DNA from: Archangium violaceum Cb vi76
GTDB lineage: Bacteria > Myxococcota > Myxococcia > Myxococcales > Myxococcaceae
Assembly (NCBI RefSeq): GCF_000733295.1
Contig: NZ_JPMI01000277.1
Span: 1 to 64,000 of the forward strand
DNA: 64,000 nucleotides
Direction: 5' to 3'
Within the stretch, counting starts at the first letter, position 1. Each line of letters starts with the position of its first letter. This document shows, in pieces, positions 15,545-23,446 of the stretch. The translations under genes and the position numbers were made by a program. The notes under the pieces were generated by a model. The model did not search any database. It was not told where the DNA came from and was given only the letters and a program-made list of their open reading frames with translations.

Positions 15545-18064
15545 ATGCCAGCACAGAACGACGGCAAGGCCGCCCTGGAGGCCTTGGCCACGGCCGTCTC
15601 GGCCACCACCGGATTGAACATCGTCCTCGGCACCCAGAAGGACTCCAGCCTGTCCTGGCGGGGCTTCTCGGTGCATCCGCTCCAGATCCTGGAGAACCCC
15701 CAGCAGCATGCCGCCCTCGAAGCCAGTCGCGGGAAGGAAGGCGATGCCCGCACCGACGCCGAGCAGGAGGCACTGAGCCGCTTCTTCTTTTTCCAGTCCA
15801 CCCCGCCCCTGCCCATCGGGCCCATCGCCGCCAATGCCCGCCTTCCCCCCGAGACGTTGCTCTCCGACGCAAGGAGCCTGCTGACCAAGGTGTCCCACGA
15901 GCTCTCCAACGGCCCCCCCAGCAATGACCGGCTCAAGGTGCTGAAGGCGGCGCTCCGCGTCGCCCACGGCAAGATGAACACCTGTTTCGGGTTCTTCCGT
16001 CCCGACACGAACGTCCCCCTGCTCGAGGAGCCGCAGCTGACCCATCTCGACGGAGCCCTCACCGAGATCCGGGACGCCACCTCCGGGGACGACCTCAAGG
16101 CCATCATCCGCGACAGGCTGGAGCCGGCGCGGCGCGACCTCAAGCAGGCCATCGACGGCAATGCGCGCGTGCAGATGTTCTACAACATCGAGCCGTTCCT
16201 GCTCTTCCGGCTCCTGGTGAACTTCCAGATCGAGTCCGATCAGGAGATCTCCGTCAGCGACCGGCAGAGGGCCAGTGGCCAGCTCACCGCCAGCCTCAAC
16301 AACGGGCGCGGCTGGCTCATCACCTGGATCAAGAGGAAGCTCTGTGAGCTCGATGAGACCATCACCCGTGTCGGCGGCGGCGACGCCTTCTTCCACCTCA
16401 AGGGGGGGCGCGCCCTGGCCTACCTCCTGGGGAAGCCGGAGGACGGCGAGAACGACTGGGATACGTCCATCGTCATCAATCCCAATCTGCCCTCGGTCCG
16501 CTGGTACGACTGCTTCAACAAGGTCCACGACGCGGTGCTGGAGCTGCTCCAGCAGTTCAAGCGCGATTTCCTCGTCCTCCTTCAGGAGCACGCTCGGCAG
16601 CTGGAGGCCTCGCTCCAGCAGCCGCAGCCTCAGAACCCCAATGGAGTGGACGAGGACGTGGAGCTGGATGCCGCCCTAGAGGAGGAGGACCCGCCCATCC
16701 TCGGGGACGATGAGGAGATCCCGCTGCCCGGCATCGCCCCGAAGTACGTGAAGAGCTGCAAGGCGGAGCTGATCGACATCGGCATCCCTCGCCGCGACAC
16801 TGTCGAGGCTCTGGAGCAGTGGCTCCACACCCGTGACGACCTCATCAAGAACGAGAACACCGAGGAGATCCCCATCCCGGGTTTCCTCTATTACGTGGAT
16901 GAGTACGTGATGATGGTCCGGGAGGCCCTGGCGGGACGCTCCCCCTCGCTCTCCAAGACGCCCAAGCGGATCCGGCGCCTCTGGGACATCCTCAGCCTCG
17001 ACAGCCCCGACTTCGACGCGCGGATCAAGGAGTTGCGCTCGCACATTCCGGCGACCTTGGGCAACAAGCCGCTCGAGATCCTGACCGGGCAGGGCAACAA
17101 GCAGATCTCCATCGTGCTCACGGTCATCCTCGAGCAGTTCAACAAGGCGTACCGCTTGAGCGAGTCACAGGGGCTGGCCAGCGTCTTCGGCCAACACTTC
17201 CTCTCCGTCAGCCAGCAGGTGCCCATCTATCCGCAGGACCTGCAGCAGGCCATCGCGGGGGACAACCAGTTCAGGCAGGAGACCCACGGGCTGCTCCTCA
17301 AGTGGATCGCCATCGCCGCCCGGGTGTCGGCGGACTTCGAGGCGCACTTCAAGATGCGCGCGGCGGATCTCGGGTTCGCCGCGTACGACGGTGCCAGCGG
17401 CGCGGAGGCGCAGAAGAAGGCGGCGCAGCGGAGAAACTGGATCATCAGCTTCGTGCAGGCGATCTACTCGAATGCCCTCCTCCTCAACCAGAAGGAGGAG
17501 TTCGAGATCCAGCTCGCTGCCGCCGGCTCCTTCGCCAGCTATCTCCACGCCGATTACGCGAACCTCCCCGAGGAGCGTCGGAAGGCGTTCGACCCCGTGG
17601 TCTCCATCGATCTCAAGTTCTACACCCTCAACCCCGCGGCCGACCCGAAGACGGTGCTCGAATTGATGGTGCTGCCGGGGCTCAATGAGAACCTGAGCAC
17701 CAACTTCGCTGCCCAGGCGACGGTCAAGGACGCGGAGGTGTTCATCTCCCTGCCGGCGGAGATCGAGTGGACCCCGGCGCCCAACGGGCCGCAGTTCAAG
17801 TACAAGCCCGTGGTGGTCAAGATCTCGGTGGTCCGGAACGAGGGGTGGCCGGGGATCTCCTACATCTGGGGCGACCCCGTCCTCTCCCTGCGGGATCTGA
17901 TCGGAGAGTACGCCCAGACCACCGCTACCGCAGGCGAGTACGAGGCCCGGGAGCGCTTCCGCAACAGCGCCACCGCCCTGCAGGAGCTGCTCACCGACTT
18001 CACGTCCGCCTCGCTCAGGCCCAGGCCCCCCTTCCCGGCAGCTAATGGACTGTCTACGAAGTAA
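15545..18064 (+). CDS. 839-aa protein with nucleotidyltransferase-like motifs, unrecognised family
   Basis: ATG 15545 with GGAGAGAG seven bases upstream; the open frame before it looks non-coding. Residues 1-270 are mostly helical with no motif I recognise. At 285-291 LKGGRAL and at 303-310 NDWDTSIV match the GG...DxD active-site pattern of Pol-beta-type nucleotidyltransferases (as in AbiEii/MNT toxins). AELIDIGIPRR at 407-417 can supply the third acidic residue. Between them lies a Gln/Glu-rich insert. Near the C-terminus VLSLRDLIGEY resembles the strand-helix that closes many such folds. No signal peptide or membrane helix. It is the only intact gene between the two att copies, so it looks like island cargo; defence or toxin activity is inference. 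Not frameshifted and free of stops. Confidence 0.6.
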   Translation: MPAQNDGKAALEALATAVSATTGLNIVLGTQKDSSLSWRGFSVHPLQILENPQQHAALEASRGKEGDARTDAEQEALSRFFFFQSTPPLPIGPIAANARLPPETLLSDARSLLTKVSHELSNGPPSNDRLKVLKAALRVAHGKMNTCFGFFRPDTNVPLLEEPQLTHLDGALTEIRDATSGDDLKAIIRDRLEPARRDLKQAIDGNARVQMFYNIEPFLLFRLLVNFQIESDQEISVSDRQRASGQLTASLNNGRGWLITWIKRKLCELDETITRVGGGDAFFHLKGGRALAYLLGKPEDGENDWDTSIVINPNLPSVRWYDCFNKVHDAVLELLQQFKRDFLVLLQEHARQLEASLQQPQPQNPNGVDEDVELDAALEEEDPPILGDDEEIPLPGIAPKYVKSCKAELIDIGIPRRDTVEALEQWLHTRDDLIKNENTEEIPIPGFLYYVDEYVMMVREALAGRSPSLSKTPKRIRRLWDILSLDSPDFDARIKELRSHIPATLGNKPLEILTGQGNKQISIVLTVILEQFNKAYRLSESQGLASVFGQHFLSVSQQVPIYPQDLQQAIAGDNQFRQETHGLLLKWIAIAARVSADFEAHFKMRAADLGFAAYDGASGAEAQKKAAQRRNWIISFVQAIYSNALLLNQKEEFEIQLAAAGSFASYLHADYANLPEERRKAFDPVVSIDLKFYTLNPAADPKTVLELMVLPGLNENLSTNFAAQATVKDAEVFISLPAEIEWTPAPNGPQFKYKPVVVKISVVRNEGWPGISYIWGDPVLSLRDLIGEYAQTTATAGEYEARERFRNSATALQELLTDFTSASLRPRPPFPAANGLSTK

Positions 18065-18359
18065 TTGGACATAGTCGCAGGGGATGAATAGCTCTGGTGG
18101 ATGAGAAGACGTCCCCCGCGACTCATCCGCCTCGGGGCCTACGACAGCAAGAGGCCGAGGAGGGCCGCAGCCCGCGCCGGATTGCCCCCTTCCAGGGTCT
18201 CCAGGGCCGCTGTGACGTGCTTTGCTACATTGCTACAGCAGACCCGCGCTGGAGCGCTCTCAACACACGTCGGCGCGGAGCAGGGAGCAGCGTAAGCGGC
18301 TGGAGATCCTACGAGAACCGCTCTCAACCGCGCTGGAGCGCTCTCGCCGGAAGCCTCCG
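18065..18359. other. Non-coding right flank of the relic island
   Basis: No intact gene. It holds two GCTACA hexamers at 18224-18229 and 18232-18237 (the same hexamer as in the array at 2651-2690), the small minus-strand remnant at 18139-18228, and the 18-base direct repeat described with the right att copy. It probably contained attP arm and promoter sequence of the original element. Confidence 0.4.
18139..18228 (-). pseudogene. Small C-terminal coding remnant
   Basis: The minus-strand frame reads NVAKHVTAALETLEGGNPAR, then AAALLGLLLS and a stop at 18139. Its composition (amphipathic, Ala/Leu-rich, ending cleanly) is coding-like and resembles the tails of small proteins on mobile elements. 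No start or ribosome site is visible; upstream the frame runs through the att repeats. Probably a leftover of the island. Confidence 0.25.
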
Positions 18360-18388
18360 GCGGCGGCTTCGATTCCCGCCGCCTCCAC
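18360..18388 (+). repeat. Right copy of 29-bp att-like repeat
   Basis: Exact partner of 14960-14988. Just upstream, an 18-base direct repeat, CCGCGCTGGAGCGCTCTC, occurs at 18244-18261 and 18328-18345, and CGCTCTC occurs once more at 18320. These look like arm-type recombinase sites beside a core site, as expected of an attP-derived end. Downstream lies a terminator and then the intron. Confidence 0.7.
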
Positions 18389-18395
18389 ACTCAGA

Positions 18396-18430
18396 AGCCC
18401 GGTAATCCCGAGGGGTTACTGGGCTTTTTC
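18396..18430 (+). terminator. Intrinsic terminator after the right att copy; intron target
   Basis: AGCCC (18396-18400) pairs with GGGCT (18421-18425), with an inner GTAA/TTAC and CCC/GGG stem, followed by TTTTC. It sits 8 bases beyond the tRNA/tmRNA-like 3' end, where the terminator of the original RNA gene would be. The group IIC intron begins at 18433, right after the T-run. Confidence 0.75.
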
Positions 18431-18432
18431 TT

Positions 18433-20067
18433 GTGCGCCCGGCATGGGCATCAACTTGGAGGTGGAAGTCCTCCCGGAAGCAGGTCACCGCGAACGAAGG
18501 GGACCGCAGAGCGCCAGACCGAGAGGCTGACGTGAAGGAAGCGGGGAACGAAGCCGCGGGGCGACGAACAGGAACCGGCTGTGAGGCGGCACCGAGCGGG
18601 GCGAGCGGGCAAGTAACCGCGAAGCCCCGGTGACCAAGGCGAGGTGACGTAGAGCCGGCGCTCGTGCGGTGAAGGTCGATGTTCTTACCCGGGGAGAGCT
18701 CGCCTCTCGCCTGAAAGGGCGACGCCGAGAGGCGGAGCGAGCAGTCAGCAGAGGCCGTAGTAGCGGCGAGCGGTCCGGCAGGGATGGCGCGGAAGCCTCA
18801 CCGGAGCCGGGAAGCCGACGAACCGCGAAGGGCCAAACGGTAGGGAGGGGGTCACGAACGTGAGTCTCGAAGGTGCCAGGCGCCAGAAGTCCCGACAAGG
18901 GGAGCTCCCGCTGGGGCATAGGGGTGAAGCCCCGAAGGACCAGCGCAGCGGCGAAGCACTGACGGCGGCGAGCGGAACCGGACACCTGGGAGACGACCGC
19001 CTGATGGAGCGGGTGGTCGAGCGCGGCAACGTCAAGGCGGCGTTGGAGCGAGTGAGGCGGAACAAGGGCAGCCCCGGCATCGATGGGATGCAAGTGGAAG
19101 AGCTGGAGCCGTGGCTTTGGGACAACTGGGAAGCCGTCCGGGCGCAACTGCTGGACGGCAGCTACCAGCCCCAACCGGTACGGGAGCAGGAGATACCCAA
19201 GAGCGGCGGAGGAGTCCGGAAGCTGGGGATTCCGACGGTGCTCGACCGGCTCATCCAGCAGAGCATCCTGCAAGTGCTGCAACCGATGTTCGACCCCACC
19301 TTCTCGGAGCACAGCTACGGCTTCCGGCCTGGACGCAGCGCACACGAGGCAGTGTGCGAGGCGCAGCGCTACATCCAGGAGGGCCGCAGCTGGGTGGTGG
19401 ACGTGGACCTGGAGAAATTCTTCGACCGCGTCAACCACGATGTGCTGATGGGGAGGCTGGAGAAGAGAATCGGGGACAAGCGGATGCTGAGGCTGATTCG
19501 CCGCTACCTGGAGGCCGGAGTCATGGCCAACGGGGTGGTGATGGAGCGGTACGAGGGGACGCCGCAAGGGGGCCCTCTCTCGCCGCTGCTGGCCAACGTA
19601 CTCCTCGACGAGGTGGACAAGGAGCTAAGGAGCGGGTGCGGGAGATGACGTCCCGTATCCGGGGGCGGAGCCTGGAAACGGTGGCCAAGGACCTGCGGGC
19701 GTATCTGCTGGGATGGAAGCAGTATTTCCAACTGGCGGATACTCCCGGTGTCTTCCGGCAACTGGACGAATGGCTGCGCCATCGCCTGAGCGCCCTCCAA
19801 CTCAAGCAGTGGAAACGGGGAACGACGGTGTACCGAGAGCTGCGCGCCCGGGGCACGCACACATGGCCCGCCGGATCGCCGCCAACACCCGCCGCTGGTG
19901 GAGGAACTCGGGCATGTACCTCCATGTCGCCCTGCCCACGAGTTTCTTCGACCGGCTGGGAGTTCCGAGACTTGCCAGCTAACCTCAACCTATCGAACCG
20001 CCGGATGCGGACCCGCTTGTCCGGTAGTGTGGCAGGGGAGTAGCGAGACGACCTCGCTACCCCCTAT
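18433..20067 (+). mobile_element. Group IIC intron, internally deleted
   Basis: The 5' end GTGCGCCCGGCATGGGCATC at 18433 matches the start of bacterial class C (IIC) introns. The element TTCTTACCCGGGGAG near 18683 is also typical. Domain V is seen at about 19996-20040 (GAACCGCCGGATGCGGA ... TTGTCCGGTAGTGTGG), and domain VI follows as GTAGCGAG/CTCGCTAC, ending in CCCCTAT at 20067. Total length is about 1.64 kb instead of the usual 1.9-2 kb because the reverse transcriptase has lost about 330 bases. IIC introns insert just downstream of intrinsic terminators, and this one does so exactly. The ribozyme ends look intact, so it might still splice if a maturase is supplied in trans. Confidence 0.88.
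18860..19987 (+). pseudogene. ltrA: Group II intron reverse transcriptase/maturase, broken
   Basis: From the GTG at 18860 the frame carries RT blocks 0-4: NKGSPGIDGM, IPKSGGGVRKLGIPTVLDRL, SYGFRPGRSAHEAV, WVVDVDLEKFFD and YEGTPQGGPLSPLLANVLLDEVD. At about 19630 it stops; the next frame resumes far downstream in the maturase domain (KERVREMTSRIRGRS, LLGWKQYFQLADTPGVF). The catalytic YADD block between them is missing. A second frameshift near 19861 separates YRELRARG from RRIAANTRRWWRNSGMYLHV and the normal C-terminus FFDRLGVPRLAS. It cannot make an active reverse transcriptase, so the intron is immobile on its own. Confidence 0.9.
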
Positions 20068-20213
20068 GCCGATTCAGGACGCGCGCAACCGCAGACTCCA
20101 CCGGCGCACTCTCCCCCTCTCCACTTCTCGGCCGAACCCACCTCAGGGGGTGGTCTTGAAGTCAGGCAACTCCCGGCGACCCATGACCAGGAATCCGCGC
20201 TTCCTGGTGACCA

Positions 20214-21056
20214 TCAACACTCCGTCAAGTCGGGATGGGCGATGAGCGCGCCATCATCCCGGAAGAGCACGTTGTATGCGCCGGGCAGGTGGTGAGCGCG
20301 GGTGCGGGCCACCAACTCCTCGAGGAGGACGTCGTGGCTGATCGACGCGACATGGCGGCCCTCGAGGTCCAGCGGAGTGGTGACCGTCGTCATCGCCTTT
20401 CCGCTCATGTCTTCCGTGTACATGCCAGACCAGGCCGGCTTCCGCTCCGGGTTGTTCCCGGGCAGGCTGGAGAGGAAGTACTCCCAACCCGTGGACGAGA
20501 AGTCGGGCCCCGTATCCAGACAATAATCGGGGCGCTCCGGCCAGTAGGAGATGATGGGTCCTTCCGGAAGTGTGATGAAGGTGTCCTTGAAGCGAGTACG
20601 GAACGCGGGCGCGTACTGAAGGAGCGTGTCATACGAAGCGAGGATCCGCCGGCGCATGTCCAGGTCGACGGAGACATTCCTCTGGATGAAGACGCCCGGC
20701 AGCCGGGTGCCGTCGAAGAGCTCGCGACGATTGCGGACCGTGCCGTCTGGAAGTCTCACGAAGAGGCTGTCGAACCGGCCATTCACCTCTTCCGGTGTGA
20801 GGGAGTGGATCCTCTCCGCCATCGCCTTCACGAAGAGCGCGTGGTTGTCCGCGGCCAGCAGGAAGATGGCCTCCTCCCGCGCACTGCGTTCCGCGGCATG
20901 CTGTGCCAACTGCTCGAGGGCCTCCTGGCGCAGGGTGTGCTGTATGTGGAGGTAGCTGGCCAGGGTGGACAGGACGATGACGACCGCGATGCGAGCGCTC
21001 ATGCGGAGGAGCGTCGAGCGGGCCAGGGAGGCACGAGGACTGGGTGAGGTCTGCAT
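20214..21056 (-). CDS. Truncated membrane sensor with extracytoplasmic Cache-like domain
   Basis: 280 aa. One membrane helix (IAVVIVLSTLASYLH) is followed by a periplasmic ligand-binding region of Cache type (FVKAMAERIHSLTPEEVNG ... FITLPEGPIISYWPERPDY ... DGALIAHPDL). The protein ends abruptly after DLTEC, before the second helix and any kinase, cyclase or chemotaxis output domain. The intron starts some 150 bases downstream, so insertion of the island or intron may have removed the rest. Probably a remnant of a sensor kinase. No strong ribosome site precedes ATG 21056. Confidence 0.55.
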   Translation of the reverse strand: MQTSPSPRASLARSTLLRMSARIAVVIVLSTLASYLHIQHTLRQEALEQLAQHAAERSAREEAIFLLAADNHALFVKAMAERIHSLTPEEVNGRFDSLFVRLPDGTVRNRRELFDGTRLPGVFIQRNVSVDLDMRRRILASYDTLLQYAPAFRTRFKDTFITLPEGPIISYWPERPDYCLDTGPDFSSTGWEYFLSSLPGNNPERKPAWSGMYTEDMSGKAMTTVTTPLDLEGRHVASISHDVLLEELVARTRAHHLPGAYNVLFRDDGALIAHPDLTEC

Positions 21057-21431
21057 GGCGATGGCCAGAAAGGACAGGCACGCGGTAATGGGAATTCCCT
21101 GCCGGAGCGTGCGAGAGACAGCCCGCCAGCAAGCAGGCTGGAGGCTCTTGCGTCGAGAGGCTCGAGCGCATGAGCTGTTGACAATTTTCGCCCCCTCAGG
21201 TGACGCAAATTGTTCCTAATCCTCCCCCGGCGCTCCTGAAACCGCCACTGTTGGGGCTGGCCCACGTCATGCAGTCCGGCGACGAACCGCGACGAAAGGC
21301 CCCCTCCATGCCCCGCAGCCCCTTACTCCTCATCAGCATCCGATGGGAGCGTCCATCGCGGCGCGCAGCTCCCCCGGCTGTGGGTCCCTGGGGTCCACCT
21401 GGCGGAGGGGAAAAGGGCGAGGCCCTACGGT
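21057..21431. other. Intergenic region with one inverted repeat
   Basis: No convincing gene on either strand. ACAATTT (21181-21187) and AAATTGT (21207-21213) form a 7-bp inverted repeat with 19 bases between; a TTGACA overlaps its left arm. This AT-rich patch stands out in GC-rich DNA and may be the promoter/operator of the truncated sensor. Confidence 0.3.
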
Positions 21432-21941
21432 TCAAAGCGACGAGGTGAGCGCTGCCCGCGCCAGCCGCATGACGACGACACCCGCAGTCCCCGCTGCGGG
21501 GAGCGCCATGCGGCGCCGGCTGGCCTCCGCGAACCCCAGGGAACCATAGAAAGCAAGGGCCTGCGTGCTCGCCTCCAGAACCTGAGCTTCCACGATGGCC
21601 GCTTCCGGTTCCTTCGAGACGGCGTGGGAGAGCAGCGCTTTGCCAAGCCCCCGCCGCTGGAACTTCGGGTGGATGTACAACGCCAGGATGCAGTCCACCC
21701 CCCGCACACGCCGGACCACCAGGACGCCCGCCGGCTGGCCGTCGACACTGGCCATCAGGGCCGTCTCGCCCGCCTTCGGGAGGAGGAAGGTGAGCGAGTC
21801 GTCCTCGAGCAGCGTATACATCAGCTCGATCACACCCAGTCCCGCGTAGCACTGGGCCCAAGCCTCACGCAGGATGTGCCGGACCCCCTCGCGGTCCGAG
21901 GCGTCAAATTGCCGAATGGAAGTGTGACGGCTCACTTCCAA
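21432..21941 (-). CDS. GNAT-family N-acetyltransferase
   Basis: 169 aa. Acetyl-CoA binding motif A is seen as ILALYIHPKFQRRGLGKALL (the Q/RxxGxG/A loop), followed by motif B with ALAFYGSLGF. It should transfer an acetyl group to an amine; the acceptor (amino acid, antibiotic or protein) is not shown. Its ATG overlaps the last ten bases of the upstream 171-aa gene, so the two are translationally coupled and it is the last gene of the 21.4-23.3 kb operon. Confidence 0.85.
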   Translation of the reverse strand: MEVSRHTSIRQFDASDREGVRHILREAWAQCYAGLGVIELMYTLLEDDSLTFLLPKAGETALMASVDGQPAGVLVVRRVRGVDCILALYIHPKFQRRGLGKALLSHAVSKEPEAAIVEAQVLEASTQALAFYGSLGFAEASRRRMALPAAGTAGVVVMRLARAALTSSL

Positions 21942-22447
21942 TGGTAGCCACGCTTTGACAGTTCCTCGTAATACCTGTCAAGCCACGCCTGGGTGGGCCC
22001 CGTGGGTTCATCTTCCCGGCAAAACTGCGTCAGCACCTGCCGCGTCATGTCCAACGCGGACGGTGACATGTCCGTGGAGATGACCACTGCGGGGTACGCC
22101 GTGGCGCCCGCGGCATCGCGAACCTCGTCGAGCCACAGGTCCAGTGGTAGGAAGTATTCGCCGGGCATCTCTGGACTGCCTGAGGGGTAAAGAGGCTTGT
22201 CGTCCTCATTGCTTCGCAGGTGGATGCGCACGGCCCGATTGCGGCGGGTGTTGGCAACAACGAGGATTGGCACGCCATCCCGTTCGGCGGGGAACAGCGG
22301 AACCCAGTCCTGTGCGTCCTTGAGCTTCCCGAGACAGTCCCGGAAGAACTCGGCCCAGAACATCTCCAGCAGCAAGAACTCAAGATCGTTCTGTTTGAAG
22401 GCCAGGAAGGGAAAGGACGGATGCTTCCGGAGCTGCTCGAGGTTCAT
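21932..22447 (-). CDS. Hypothetical protein, candidate immunity protein
   Basis: 171 aa, soluble, acidic, without signal peptide. I do not recognise the family. It is rich in aromatic residues (SFPFLAFKQNDLEFLLLEMFWAEFF; LPLDLWLDEVRDA; WLDRYYEELSKRGYHWK), a composition common in small immunity proteins. GAGGGGCC lies just before ATG 22447, seven bases after the stop of the membrane-anchored 151-aa frame, and its 3' end overlaps the GNAT gene. Position directly behind a putative effector is the main reason for suggesting immunity; this is inference. Confidence 0.5.
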   Translation of the reverse strand: MNLEQLRKHPSFPFLAFKQNDLEFLLLEMFWAEFFRDCLGKLKDAQDWVPLFPAERDGVPILVVANTRRNRAVRIHLRSNEDDKPLYPSGSPEMPGEYFLPLDLWLDEVRDAAGATAYPAVVISTDMSPSALDMTRQVLTQFCREDEPTGPTQAWLDRYYEELSKRGYHWK

Positions 22448-22453
22448 GGCCCC

Positions 22454-22962
22454 TCAGGTAACGAAGTTGTTGGACGGCCCGAATGAGTCGATATCGAAGC
22501 GGATGCCCCCTCTGACGCCACTCACCTCGAAGGACTTCTGGCCCAGGAAGCCGCCGTTGGCCGGGCGCTCACTCAGCCACTTCAGCGCTTTGGCGAATGC
22601 CGCCTCCCGGATCCCTCGCTGGGTGTTGTCCAGCATGGCATAGGTGGTCTGGGCATTGGCCGCTCCGGTCAGCGCGGGGATAGGGACCGAGAGCGTGATA
22701 GGGGAGGCTCCGAGAGTCGAGCGCGAGGTGCCTCCCATATCCGTCCCCTGCGCATGCGTTCTGACCGTCCACTGTCGGCAGGGGATGCAGTCCGCAGTCC
22801 GGGTCGTACTTCTGCTGGTGGACTGGGACCCAGACTCGCTCCGGGGCTGGCTCATGTAGATGGCACCTCCCACCGCCACCGTGCCCACAGCGAGCAACCC
22901 ATACGCCAACCACCCGGGGGGCCACCGGCCAGCAGGGGTGCACCAGCGACGAGTGTTCCCAT
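22454..22962 (-). CDS. Membrane-anchored candidate effector, frameshifted near its start
   Basis: Two frames together give about 169 aa. ATG 22962 follows the stop of the upstream gene by one base and begins MGTLVAGAPLLAGG; within a run of six G (22916-22921, C on the coding strand) the frame must shift by one base to continue as WLAYGLLAVGTVAVGGAIYM, a transmembrane segment. After a Ser/Thr/Arg-rich linker and a CxxC pair (CIPC) comes a globular C-terminal domain of about 95 residues ending DIDSFGPSNNFVT that I do not recognise. If there is no true shift, translation could start only at TTG 22909, which has no ribosome site. The layout of linker, variable C-terminus and small downstream partner suggests a polymorphic toxin. 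Confidence 0.45.
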
Positions 22963-22963
22963 G

Positions 22964-23332
22964 TCAGGCTCCCGCGCGCATCGCGTTGATGGCGAAGAAA
23001 GACAGAATCAAATGACGGGCCTTCGCATAGGGATGCATGAGGCCATTGTTCAGGATGTAAGCGAAGGACTCGTGCTTGAAGACATCCGCGTTGATGATGA
23101 AGCGGATATAGCAGAGGTTGAGGATCTGGTCCTTGTCACGAATGCCGCGCGCGTAGCACTGGGTGATGGTGTCCAGGATGGTGCCATGCGCAACATCCTC
23201 GGCGTAGGCCTTCATGACGTCAGGACCCTGGGCGCGCAGTTCGGGATGGATGGCGTCGGCGAGTTCCCTGGCGCGCCGGGCATCCACGGCAATGGACATC
23301 GCGGCCCGTTGGCTCGCACTCACCTTCAGCAT
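22964..23332 (-). CDS. Conserved-looking hypothetical protein, first gene of candidate effector operon
   Basis: 122 aa, helical, no signal peptide. GGAGG four bases before ATG 23332 is the strongest ribosome site in the cluster. Visible features are RELADAIHPELRAQGPDVM, a CYARGIRDKDQILNLCYIRF stretch and a C-terminal hydrophobic LILSFFAINAM. I do not recognise the family. Its stop lies one base before the ATG of the membrane-anchored gene, so tight coupling suggests a chaperone or adaptor for that product. Function unknown. Confidence 0.6.
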   Translation of the reverse strand: MLKVSASQRAAMSIAVDARRARELADAIHPELRAQGPDVMKAYAEDVAHGTILDTITQCYARGIRDKDQILNLCYIRFIINADVFKHESFAYILNNGLMHPYAKARHLILSFFAINAMRAGA

Positions 23333-23446
23333 GGTTACCTCCCGAAGAGAGGGCAGTCATCGTACTGTGGGACGTAGCGGGGAGACAACAGAATGGGTGC
23401 GAGGGACAACAGATTGGGCGCCACCTGCCCACCCACTCCAGCACCG

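Noticed and set aside
18040-18390. A complete tmRNA or tRNA ending at the right att copy
   Set aside because: The 3' end looks right, but no 5' acceptor partner, tag-peptide frame or anticodon arm is present upstream; only the 3'-end-like 29 bases are supported.
22569-22943. Alternative 124-codon frame over the putative effector
   Set aside because: It lacks a signal or domain and is out of frame with the hydrophobic anchor and the C-terminal domain.
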